From assembly GCA_958405585.1 (NCBI GenBank), contig CATYEP010000143.1:1-5097 (forward strand): DNA of 5,097 bases, written 5' to 3'. Below the pieces are notes generated by a model. That model saw nothing but the letters and a program-made list of their open reading frames with translations, was not told where the DNA came from and did not search any database. Source of the stretch: an uncultured Eubacteriales bacterium (lineage in GTDB: Bacteria > Bacillota > Clostridia > Christensenellales > Borkfalkiaceae). Below are positions 1 through 5,097 of the stretch, piece by piece. A program made the translations under genes and the position numbers. Each line of letters opens with the position of its first letter. Position 1 is the first letter of the stretch.

Positions 1-34
1 AGAAACGCGCCCTGCAAGCAATCCGCAGGGCGCG
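1..34 (-). terminator. Second hairpin, possible backup terminator at the left edge
   Basis: A perfect 10-bp GC-rich stem (cgcgccctgc at 6-15 and its complement at 25-34) with a 9-nt loop is followed on the minus strand by TTTCT, where the window ends. It could be a tandem terminator behind the one at 51-96, or belong to a convergent gene outside the window. The T-tract cannot be judged because it is cut. Confidence 0.5.
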
Positions 35-50
35 CCATGGCCTGCACCCC

Positions 51-96
51 AAAAAACCGCCCGCCTGCGCAAACGAAGTTGCGCAGGCGGGCGGTT
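51..96 (-). terminator. Intrinsic terminator of the hydrolase gene
   Basis: A perfect 18-bp stem (arms 96-79 and 72-55, GC-rich core) with a 6-nt loop runs on the minus strand into a T-tract made of the last two stem bases and four more T (56-51). It starts 51 nt after the hydrolase stop codon and closes its transcript. Confidence 0.9.
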
Positions 97-115
97 CAGT
101 TTTATTCACCTTATC

Positions 116-139
116 GCCGCATGCAATGTTGCATGCGGC
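116..139. repeat. Near-perfect palindrome just after the hydrolase stop
   Basis: Two perfect 11-bp arms (GCCGCATGCAA at 116-126 and its complement at 129-139) are separated by only TG. It lies 7 nt beyond the stop codon at 147-149. No T-tract follows on either strand, so it is not an intrinsic terminator. It may protect the 3' end of the mRNA, or be a protein-binding site in DNA. Confidence 0.6.
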
Positions 140-146
140 ACTATTA

Positions 147-2963
147 CTATTCTTTTTCCGCCGAGATCTGTTCGATTTTTTTCAGTCCGAACGGGAACGT
201 CTTATACGCGGGGTCGAAAAATTGGCTCTTGCCGTCATTCCAGCTCATGCTCATCGTAAAGCTGAACGGAGAAACCCCGTCTTTTTCGTTCGCTTTCAGG
301 TGGAACGGCCCGAACATATTGCGCAGGCTCGCCGTGATTTTCAGCGCGATCCTGTTCGTTCCCTTATCCAGCTCCACTTCCGTACTGTCGTTCAGCGCAC
401 AGAAATACTCCTTCCCGTTCACCGTAAAATGCACCGTCATGTAATCGCCTGTAAAGCGCAGGCAGGCACGGCCGCCCTCTTCCGACTCGATCTCCGCCGC
501 ATATTCCGCCTCGCCCGCAAAAAACTTATAGCCGTCTTTATCGATGCCTTTTACGGACGGAGTATGCGTGCAGGCTGTCAGCCGACGCTGTGCATCCGTT
601 TCAAATTTTCCGCGCAGATACACGGGATAAATATATGTGTCGTACACGAGACAGTTGCGCACACTTTCCGTTGCTTCCGGATCGAAAAGTGCGAAACGTA
701 CCCCTGGATCCTGGTAGAAATCCACCGAATATGTGAACTCGTTTTCCCCTTCGCGGATAAGCTCTGAAATGTCCGCCTCTTCAAACAGAATATCGAACGC
801 GCTCTGTCCGAACGAAAGCGCTTTCCCGTTCAGGAGAAAATCTCCGCCCCTGTCTTTTTCGCGCATCAACCGTACGGGAACTTTGTCTTTGACCGTAAAC
901 GCATACCGCACATACAGTTTGCCGCGGTAATCTTTGCGGATCAGGTCTTCCGTCACTTCACTGAAATAACGCGGCTCCCCGAACGTCTTCCCGTCCGTCG
1001 ATACGTTGACAAAATCCAGCGTCAGATTGTTCTCCCCGATCTTCACGAAACGGAAACGATCGGTTATATCCTCCGTCTTTCCCGCCGCAAACACACTCTT
1101 TTCCGCGTCCCTGCCCTGCAGCAGTACCGCACTCCCTTCCGGCGCAAGCTCCAGCACTCCGTCTATCTTTTCTTCGCGCAGTGTGACCGGATCCAGCTTC
1201 GTAAACTTCTCCGACAGCGTGATCCGCGACGTCTTTTCGCTTTCGTTGAACAGATACAGCATCGTGAAATTCTTTCCCTTGCGATACGTGTACTCCACCG
1301 GCACGCTCGCTTGGAATTTTATCGCACCGTCCGCCGCTATTTCGTCCAACGTCACGTTCTGGCGCAGGAACGAGTAGTCATCGCGCTTCCCGTCCGTATA
1401 TTGCGGCCCCCCGTCAAACAGGCAGACCTTCCCGCCCTGCGCCGCATATTCTTCCAGTACCTTCTTCGTCGAGCCGTACAGGTTGGATGTATACGGCATG
1501 ATCACATACTTATACTTCATGCAGCCAAACGCCAGCGCACCCCCTTCCGCATGCCCGTGACGGCTCAGAAGGGATTCGTCCCCCAGATGATAGGCAATCC
1601 CCTTTTCCTTCAAAATCGACTGCAATTCCATGAGACGTATATCGTAAATCCGCGCAGCCTCTTCGTCATTGCGCTTGTAATTCAGATACACGCTCGAAAG
1701 CGGACTGATCACCAAAGCGTTCACCTGTTCGTCGCTGTTGGAAAGCAGATATCCCAAACGGGTGAAATAATCGTTGAAGTCCGCGAAATCATCCCTCCAC
1801 GGCATATGCTCCGAAAAGCAGGGCGGATGATCGTATTTGCCCTGTTCCGCAAGGCTGTAGGAATACAGGTGATGACACATCATCGTGACGCCGCGCACAA
1901 ACTGTCCGTCGCCGATCGCACGCAGCCGACGCGGCGGTGCATCGTATCCGCTGCAGCCGAACGTTTCGGTCAGCGCCTGCCGCTTGCCGAGCTGCTCGCG
2001 CGCACTGCCCAACTGCTTCGCCGAAAGCCGCGCCGAAAAATTGTCCGCCAGATCGTCGATCGCAGGGATCGTTTCATACTCGTACGTCTCCGTAACACCC
2101 GCGCCGCCCCACATCTGCGTAAACAGCCAGCTTTCTTCCACACTGTGCCCCGTCAGAGCGCAACCGTGCCCTTCGCACCAGTCGTACAACCGCTTGTAAA
2201 AATTCCGTACATACGCGCCGTGGATCAGCTTGTAATAACGCTCGCGGAATTCGTAATCCGCTTCCCCGTCAAAAAACAGATGAATCAGCCCGTCGCGCAG
2301 ATCCTCTCCGTACAGCGCCCTGTATTCTTCGTCCAATACCACCGAATACGGCGTCGAATACCGATAATATTGCGGTTCGTCCGTAAAAAATCCCGCAAAT
2401 TCTTTGCCGAATCTGTCCGCAAATCTCTCATAATATTTTTCATACGTCAACGCGATGAACTGATCCATCACCGCAGGATTGAGTATGTCCGTATTCGCGG
2501 GCGAATAGTTCAGCCGCACCGCGTAAACTTTCTGTCCTTTCGCCTCTTCCGCCGAACAGATCCGCTCGAAACCGCTCTCTTTCGACACAAAACACGCCAT
2601 CGCTTCGCCGTCAAAGCCTTCTTCCAGCGTCAGATACGTCGCCAGATTCTTCTTGTCTTTGAGAAGCTCCCCGCCGACAAATCCGCTCGGCCAGCCGTTT
2701 TCGTCGTATACCCATGCGCGCATGTTCAGCTCTTTCGCCTTGTCCAGGCACGCCTCTATGCACGCAAACCACTTCTCGCCCAGATACGGCGTTTTCAGTC
2801 CCGTACGCGCATGCATGATGAACCCGCCCAGATGCCGCTTTTTCATCGCTTCGATCTGCTTCAAAAGTTCCGGGATTTCCAGTTCGTTGTTCCAGCTCCA
2901 AAACGGGATCCCCGCATAATCCCTCAGATCCGCATTTTTTAATTCTTCAATGATGTCTTTCAT
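147..2963 (-). CDS. GH106-like glycoside hydrolase, cytoplasmic
   Basis: This 938-residue protein is probably an intracellular glycosidase of the alpha-L-rhamnosidase (GH106)-like group. The N-terminal part (about 1-420) looks like a TIM-barrel catalytic region: FWSWN at 21-25, GGFIMHARTGL at 46-56, WVYDENGWPSG at 84-94, FFTDEP at 192-197 and TETFG at 332-336. Glu196 (or Asp195) and Glu333 are the best catalytic candidates. About 420-620 contains a flavodoxin-like beta/alpha stretch (VIMPYTSNLYG, KVCLFDGG). About 680-790 resembles a GH2-type sugar-binding jelly roll (LNGKALSF), and the C-terminus has a second beta-rich part with LRNMFGPFH at 880-888, a motif I associate with this family. There is no signal peptide or membrane segment, so it should act on imported material. 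I chose the ATG at 2963 because AGGTG lies 4 nt upstream; a TTG at 3020 would add 19 poor-looking residues. The family call is from recalled motifs. The substrate is unknown, and rhamnose should not be assumed. Confidence 0.85.
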   Translation of the reverse strand: MKDIIEELKNADLRDYAGIPFWSWNNELEIPELLKQIEAMKKRHLGGFIMHARTGLKTPYLGEKWFACIEACLDKAKELNMRAWVYDENGWPSGFVGGELLKDKKNLATYLTLEEGFDGEAMACFVSKESGFERICSAEEAKGQKVYAVRLNYSPANTDILNPAVMDQFIALTYEKYYERFADRFGKEFAGFFTDEPQYYRYSTPYSVVLDEEYRALYGEDLRDGLIHLFFDGEADYEFRERYYKLIHGAYVRNFYKRLYDWCEGHGCALTGHSVEESWLFTQMWGGAGVTETYEYETIPAIDDLADNFSARLSAKQLGSAREQLGKRQALTETFGCSGYDAPPRRLRAIGDGQFVRGVTMMCHHLYSYSLAEQGKYDHPPCFSEHMPWRDDFADFNDYFTRLGYLLSNSDEQVNALVISPLSSVYLNYKRNDEEAARIYDIRLMELQSILKEKGIAYHLGDESLLSRHGHAEGGALAFGCMKYKYVIMPYTSNLYGSTKKVLEEYAAQGGKVCLFDGGPQYTDGKRDDYSFLRQNVTLDEIAADGAIKFQASVPVEYTYRKGKNFTMLYLFNESEKTSRITLSEKFTKLDPVTLREEKIDGVLELAPEGSAVLLQGRDAEKSVFAAGKTEDITDRFRFVKIGENNLTLDFVNVSTDGKTFGEPRYFSEVTEDLIRKDYRGKLYVRYAFTVKDKVPVRLMREKDRGGDFLLNGKALSFGQSAFDILFEEADISELIREGENEFTYSVDFYQDPGVRFALFDPEATESVRNCLVYDTYIYPVYLRGKFETDAQRRLTACTHTPSVKGIDKDGYKFFAGEAEYAAEIESEEGGRACLRFTGDYMTVHFTVNGKEYFCALNDSTEVELDKGTNRIALKITASLRNMFGPFHLKANEKDGVSPFSFTMSMSWNDGKSQFFDPAYKTFPFGLKKIEQISAEKE

Positions 2964-2967
2964 TCCG

Positions 2968-2972
2968 CACCT
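2968..2972 (-). promoter_or_regulatory. Ribosome-binding site deciding the hydrolase start
   Basis: AGGTG lies 4 nt before the ATG at 2963 and can pair with the 3' end of 16S rRNA. The alternative TTG at 3020 lies within the leader and would add a lysine/arginine-rich extension with no similarity to the family's usual start, so the ATG is preferred. Confidence 0.6.
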
Positions 2973-3022
2973 ATTTTTATCTCTTCCGTCATTTTTTGCC
3001 TTCGGACACAATTTCCGCAATC

Positions 3023-3052
3023 ATATTCTCCCGCCTTTTCACGGGATTATAT
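3023..3052. repeat. Imperfect inverted repeat over the candidate hydrolase promoter
   Basis: Arms ATATTCTCCCG (3023-3033) and CGGGATTATAT (3042-3052) pair at 9 of 11 positions around an 8-nt centre. The repeat contains the TATAAT box, so it could be an operator. It has no central CG and does not resemble the operator at 4903-4920, so if it is real a different regulator may bind it. Confidence 0.35.
3046..3051 (-). promoter_or_regulatory. Candidate -10 box of a separate hydrolase promoter
   Basis: A perfect TATAAT lies on the minus strand, 28 nt after the T-tract of the upstream terminator and 82 nt before the hydrolase ATG. No good -35 box stands at 16-18 nt; the best candidates (TGAAAG or CTGAAA) are 19-20 nt away. 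That is what one expects of a weak or activator-dependent promoter, or of a chance match. Its position between a terminator and a gene start makes a promoter plausible. Confidence 0.4.
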
Positions 3053-3078
3053 TCCTTTGCCGACGGCCGCCTTTCAGG

Positions 3079-3122
3079 AAAAACGCCGCGGAGCGCCGCA
3101 AGGTATGCGGCGCTCCGCGGCG
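3079..3122 (-). terminator. Intrinsic terminator after the isomerase gene
   Basis: A perfect 17-bp GC-rich stem (arms 3122-3106 and 3100-3084) with a 5-nt loop is followed on the minus strand by TTTTT (3083-3079). It begins 54 nt after the isomerase stop codon and ends about 115 nt before the hydrolase start. It should end or attenuate the regulator-isomerase transcript. On the plus strand no T-tract follows directly, so it works mainly in the minus direction. Confidence 0.85.
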
Positions 3123-3175
3123 GCTTACGCAACGCTTTTTGCCGCGCAAACAATACTACCCGTTGCGACGCCACG

Positions 3176-3754
3176 TCAGATATTTTCGGGTTTGTCTTCC
3201 AGCTTCAAATCATAATCGCCCAGTTTTTTCACCTTGAAGCCGTTCTTTTTGTATTCTTCATAATCGAACGCTTCCAGCTCGTCGATCGCAAGCTTGTGGA
3301 ATTCATAGAAATTATGCCACCATTCGTAACCCGAACCCAAATGCGCGTTCAGATACGCGTCCACGATATCCTTTGCCATCTGCGGCGCGACATAGAACGC
3401 ACCCATCGCCAGGACATTGACACCGTTGCCCGTGATCGCACGCAATGCCGCCGGAACACTTTCCACCACGCCTGCATGCACGTGCGGGCATTTGCTCGCC
3501 GCAATATGAATGCCCATGCCTGTTCCGCAGAAGATCAGCGCCCTTTCAAACTCGCCTTCCGCGATCATGCTCCCCACGCGAAGCCCCACGCGATGGAACA
3601 TCAGATCGGTATCCTTCGGATCGCTGTCCTTTTTCACACCGACGTCCGTCACCTTCCAGCCCTTCGACGTAAGATATTCCACAACCACTTCTTTCAAAGG
3701 AAATCCGGCAAAATCTGCTCCGACCAGGATCTCTTTGTCTGCAATTTTTTTCAT
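3176..3754 (-). CDS. Atypical RpiB/LacA/LacB-family sugar isomerase
   Basis: This 192-residue protein has the LacAB/RpiB isomerase fold, which catalyses aldose-ketose interconversion through a thiol base. GADFAGFPLKE at 12-22 matches the N-terminal SDHAGF(x)LK motif. IFCGTGMGIHIAA at 74-86 matches the active-site loop, with Cys76 at the position of E. coli RpiB Cys66 and Thr78 at Thr68. NVLAMGAFYV at 113-122 and AKDIVDAYL at 127-135 continue the family pattern. By my alignment, E. coli His10 is Phe15 here, His99 is Gly109, and the GGRHQQR segment carrying Arg133 and Arg137 is replaced by GSGYEWWHNFYEF. It is about 40 residues longer than E. coli RpiB because of an acidic/lysine-rich tail. The residues that bind phosphate and open the ring are therefore missing, so ribose 5-phosphate is an unlikely substrate. 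It lies 107 nt after the LacI-type gene and is followed by a strong terminator. Family assignment is firm; the reaction is unknown. Confidence 0.9.
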   Translation of the reverse strand: MKKIADKEILVGADFAGFPLKEVVVEYLTSKGWKVTDVGVKKDSDPKDTDLMFHRVGLRVGSMIAEGEFERALIFCGTGMGIHIAASKCPHVHAGVVESVPAALRAITGNGVNVLAMGAFYVAPQMAKDIVDAYLNAHLGSGYEWWHNFYEFHKLAIDELEAFDYEEYKKNGFKVKKLGDYDLKLEDKPENI

Positions 3755-3763
3755 TTCTTTCTG

Positions 3764-3770
3764 CTCCTTT
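3764..3770 (-). promoter_or_regulatory. Ribosome-binding site of the isomerase gene
   Basis: AAAGGAG lies 9 nt upstream of the ATG at 3754 and follows an A-rich stretch on the minus strand. It confirms the start. Confidence 0.75.
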
Positions 3771-3791
3771 TTTATTTTTTATCAACCAAGG

Positions 3792-3815
3792 GCGCTGCAT
3801 CCGCCTGTGCGGCGC
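3792..3815. repeat. Hairpin in the regulator-isomerase gap
   Basis: Arms GCGCTGCA (3792-3799) and TGCGGCGC (3808-3815) pair around an 8-nt loop. On the plus strand the one odd pair is G-U; on the minus strand it is an A-C mismatch. On the coding (minus) strand it is followed by an A-rich stretch and not by T, so it should not terminate. The 107-nt gap (3755-3861) otherwise holds the ribosome-binding site and no clear promoter, so the isomerase is probably read through from the regulator gene. Confidence 0.4.
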
Positions 3816-3861
3816 TTTGACCCTGCGTTTCTCTCTTTCGCTTCGGCACCTCTTTCGGCGC

Positions 3862-4857
3862 TCATTCCTTCCGCCTGCAAATATCCGTACTGCCCCGTGC
3901 AATAAATTTTGCATGCAGATCCGTATCTTCTTCCGATTCGATCCCCGCAATATAATTGATATACAGCCGCGCTTCTTTCTCCGTATCCGTCGCAACCGTC
4001 GACAGCCCCGGATCAAACGCTTCCGCCATCCGTATATTGTCAAAGCCTACGACCGCCGCATCCTCCGGCACCCGCTTGCCTGCCTTTTTCCATGCATTCA
4101 TGAATCCAAGAGCCATCATGTCGTTGATACAAAACACGGCATCAAATTTCCTGCCCTCTTTGATCAGCTTCTTTGCCGCGTCCTGACCCACGACATAAGC
4201 GTCCCGCCGCGGATAATCCCCGTACAGAATATCTTCCGACTGCGTAACTTTCCTATGCTCCGCCATGTGCTTTTTGAAAAATGGGATCCGTTGATCATCT
4301 GCGGCAAAATCTTCCGTGATCCCCGCTATAAACAAAATTTTCTCCGCGCCGCGTGCAAACAGCAGCTCCAACGCTTCGCGGATCGCCCCGTCATACGAAA
4401 GCGACATTTGAAAATCCGTCTTTTCGCCGTCCGCACGGATCAGCTTCGCCCCGATCTCCTGCAAATACGCCTTGTACCGTGACGGAAACATCGACGAGTA
4501 ATTCACAACTCCCGCAACCCGATTCGAGATCACTTCTTCCAGCACCCCCGACATCTCCTCTCCGTATGCCTTAAATACCGAAATTACGTAATTGTATTTC
4601 TTCGCTTGCTCGATCATCGCTTCCACAACCTGCAGATAATACGGATTGGAAAGCTCCGGCACTATGATCGCAATCCTGTTGCTCTTACGGCTGACCAGAC
4701 CCGATGCGATCCGATTGGGAATATACCCCGTCTCTTCGATCACCTTCTTTACTCGTCTGCGCGTCTCTTCTGCTACGTATCCTTTCCCGCTCACAACGCG
4801 CGTCACCGTCATGGAAGATACACCGGCAAGTAGGGCAACCTCTTTCCTGTCTACCAT
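3862..4857 (-). CDS. LacI-family transcriptional repressor
   Basis: This 331-residue protein has the full LacI/GalR layout. The winged-less HTH is at about 3-24 (VALLAGVSSMTVTRVV), and the headpiece runs to about 46 (RRRVKKVIEETGYIPN). A hinge helix NRIASGL at 48-54 follows, whose Leu54 matches the leucine lever that LacI proteins insert at a central CpG. The periplasmic-binding-protein-like effector domain fills 60-331. Arg190 (DDQR), Asn245 (CIND) and Asp273 (GFDN) line up with the sugar-contacting Arg197, Asn246 and Asp274 of E. coli LacI, so the effector is probably a sugar and the protein not a CcpA-type co-regulator. The ATG at 4857 is preceded by the strong ribosome-binding sequence AAGGGGGGTGA. 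An 18-bp operator-like repeat overlaps its promoter, which suggests autorepression; the downstream isomerase and hydrolase are the likely other targets. Target and ligand are inferred. Confidence 0.95.
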   Translation of the reverse strand: MVDRKEVALLAGVSSMTVTRVVSGKGYVAEETRRRVKKVIEETGYIPNRIASGLVSRKSNRIAIIVPELSNPYYLQVVEAMIEQAKKYNYVISVFKAYGEEMSGVLEEVISNRVAGVVNYSSMFPSRYKAYLQEIGAKLIRADGEKTDFQMSLSYDGAIREALELLFARGAEKILFIAGITEDFAADDQRIPFFKKHMAEHRKVTQSEDILYGDYPRRDAYVVGQDAAKKLIKEGRKFDAVFCINDMMALGFMNAWKKAGKRVPEDAAVVGFDNIRMAEAFDPGLSTVATDTEKEARLYINYIAGIESEEDTDLHAKFIARGSTDICRRKE

Positions 4858-4869
4858 TTTTCTGTTCTC

Positions 4870-4880
4870 TCACCCCCCTT
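4870..4880 (-). promoter_or_regulatory. Ribosome-binding site of the lacI-type gene
   Basis: AAGGGGGGTGA on the minus strand differs at one base from the full anti-SD complement AAGGAGGTGA-type sequence and lies 12 nt before the ATG at 4857. It supports that start. Confidence 0.7.
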
Positions 4881-4902
4881 GCCTTTCTTCCTTTTTTCTC
4901 TG

Positions 4903-4920
4903 TATGTTCACGAGAACATA
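4903..4920. promoter_or_regulatory. LacI-family operator over the -10 box and start site
   Basis: The sequence TATGTTCACGAGAACATA has two perfect 7-bp arms (TATGTTC / GAACATA) around the centre ACGA. It fits the general LacI-family operator form ATGTNNNCGNNNACAT, with the central CG contacted by the hinge-helix leucine. It overlaps the last three bases of the -10 box and the predicted transcription start of the regulator gene, so bound repressor would block RNA polymerase. I found no second copy of this repeat elsewhere in the window. That the neighbouring regulator binds it is inference. Confidence 0.8.
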
Positions 4921-4946
4921 ATATCACCGTATTGCCCGCTTGTCAA
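4918..4946 (-). promoter_or_regulatory. SigA/sigma70-type promoter of the lacI-type gene
   Basis: On the minus strand a consensus -35 box TTGACA (4946-4941) is followed, after exactly 17 nt, by TATTAT (4923-4918), one base from the consensus -10. Directly upstream (about 4970-4947) is an A/T-rich run with AAAATTTT and AAAAAA tracts that could act as an UP element. The predicted start of transcription is near 4911, which gives a leader of about 54 nt. This is the best promoter in the window and probably drives both the regulator and the isomerase. Confidence 0.85.
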
Positions 4947-5052
4947 TCCTTTTTTCAAAATTTTCTCAGAATACACGGCTTCTTTTTGAATCTCTGCTCT
5001 TTCCCTCCGCACGGCGCCTTTGCGGACTTGTATCTTTCCCTCTCTCCCGATC
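4947..5052. other. Intergenic stretch with no gene
   Basis: Apart from the A/T-rich segment next to the promoter (about 4947-4970), this region is a pyrimidine-rich (plus strand) spacer. A weak 6-bp inverted repeat (TCCGCA at 5006-5011, TGCGGA at 5021-5026) is present. I see no start codon with a ribosome-binding site and no RNA gene. Together with 4858-4946 it separates the locus from whatever lies to the right. Confidence 0.6.
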
Positions 5053-5088
5053 GCATGCCTTGTTCGCACGAAAAAAGCGCAGGCATGC
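5053..5088 (-). terminator. Probable half of an upstream gene's terminator at the right edge
   Basis: On the minus strand GGCATGCCTGCGC runs straight into TTTTTT (5076-5071), the look of the 3' arm of an intrinsic terminator. Its 5' partner would lie just outside the window. An alternative partner within the window is AGGCATGC/GCATGCCT (arms 5081-5088 and 5053-5060), but that pairing would put the T-tract in the loop. If correct, another minus-strand gene ends just beyond 5097. Confidence 0.4.
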
Positions 5089-5097
5089 CAACGTATT

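Noticed and set aside
1311..2942. Long open frame (543 codons) on the plus strand opposite the hydrolase gene
   Set aside because: It is antisense to a gene with clear family motifs. Its translation is rich in Arg, His and Ile/Val with no recognisable domain, and no good ribosome-binding site was seen. Such shadows are common opposite GC-rich minus-strand genes.
2964..3020. N-terminal extension of the hydrolase from a TTG codon at 3020
   Set aside because: The added residues (MRKLCPKAKNDGRDKNRCG) look unstructured and unlike the family. The ATG at 2963 has a good ribosome-binding site, and the conserved region starts soon after it.
3084..3122. Perfect 17-bp inverted repeat as a possible mobile-element end or CRISPR-like repeat
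   Set aside because: It occurs once, has a 5-nt loop and a T-tract on the coding strand, and sits after a stop codon. A terminator explains it fully.
2989..3174. Small 61-codon minus-strand frame between isomerase and hydrolase
   Set aside because: It crosses the terminator hairpin, so its composition is dictated by the repeat. The start has no convincing ribosome-binding site.
3792..3815. Hairpin after the regulator gene as a terminator
   Set aside because: On the minus strand the stem has a mismatch and is followed by an A-rich, not T-rich, sequence. On the plus strand only TTT follows and there is no plus-strand gene to end.
2996..3820. Plus-strand open frame of 274 codons opposite the isomerase gene and both its flanking gaps
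   Set aside because: It runs through the terminator hairpin and antisense to a conserved isomerase. The translation has no recognisable features.
4858..4911. Riboswitch or attenuator in the regulator leader
   Set aside because: The predicted leader is only about 54 nt, is purine-rich on the coding strand and shows no stable stem beyond the operator repeat itself.

Overview
The window holds a compact three-gene carbohydrate-use locus, with all genes on the minus strand, so it reads from right to left. In order of transcription they are a LacI-family repressor (4857..3862), an atypical RpiB/LacA/LacB-type sugar isomerase (3754..3176) and a large cytoplasmic glycoside hydrolase resembling GH106 alpha-L-rhamnosidases (2963..147). 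Balanced to slightly GC-rich composition, strong Shine-Dalgarno sequences, GC-rich intrinsic terminators with T-tracts and the protein types all suggest an anaerobic, gut-type Bacillota (Clostridia-like) bacterium. This is inference; nothing in the window fixes the taxon.

Right edge (4858-5097): no gene. A strong sigma70/SigA-type promoter for the regulator lies here: TTGACA, a 17-nt spacer, then TATTAT, with an A/T-rich stretch upstream. Its -10 box is overlapped by an 18-bp inverted repeat with the central CG and the ATGT...ACAT ends typical of LacI-family operators. This is a clear autorepression layout. At the extreme edge, a GC-rich arm next to a T-tract (minus strand) looks like half of the terminator of a gene outside the window.

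Middle (3755-3861 and 2964-3175): the regulator and isomerase are 107 nt apart with no visible promoter or terminator, so they are probably co-transcribed from the autorepressed promoter. A perfect 17-bp hairpin followed by TTTTT lies just after the isomerase. It should stop or attenuate the transcript before the hydrolase. The hydrolase has a TATAAT box just downstream of that terminator, inside an imperfect inverted repeat, so it may have its own, separately controlled promoter.

Left edge (1-146): after the hydrolase stop come three GC-rich inverted repeats in a row. The middle one is a textbook intrinsic terminator (18-bp perfect stem plus T-tract).

Working model (inference): an imported oligosaccharide or glycoside is cut inside the cell by the hydrolase, the released sugar or a derivative is processed by the isomerase, and a related sugar acts as inducer of the LacI-type repressor. 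No transporter or kinase is present, so the substrate cannot be named. The isomerase is the most unusual element. It keeps the catalytic Cys and GTG loop of RpiB but has lost the usual phosphate-binding and ring-opening residues, which suggests a different substrate from ribose 5-phosphate.
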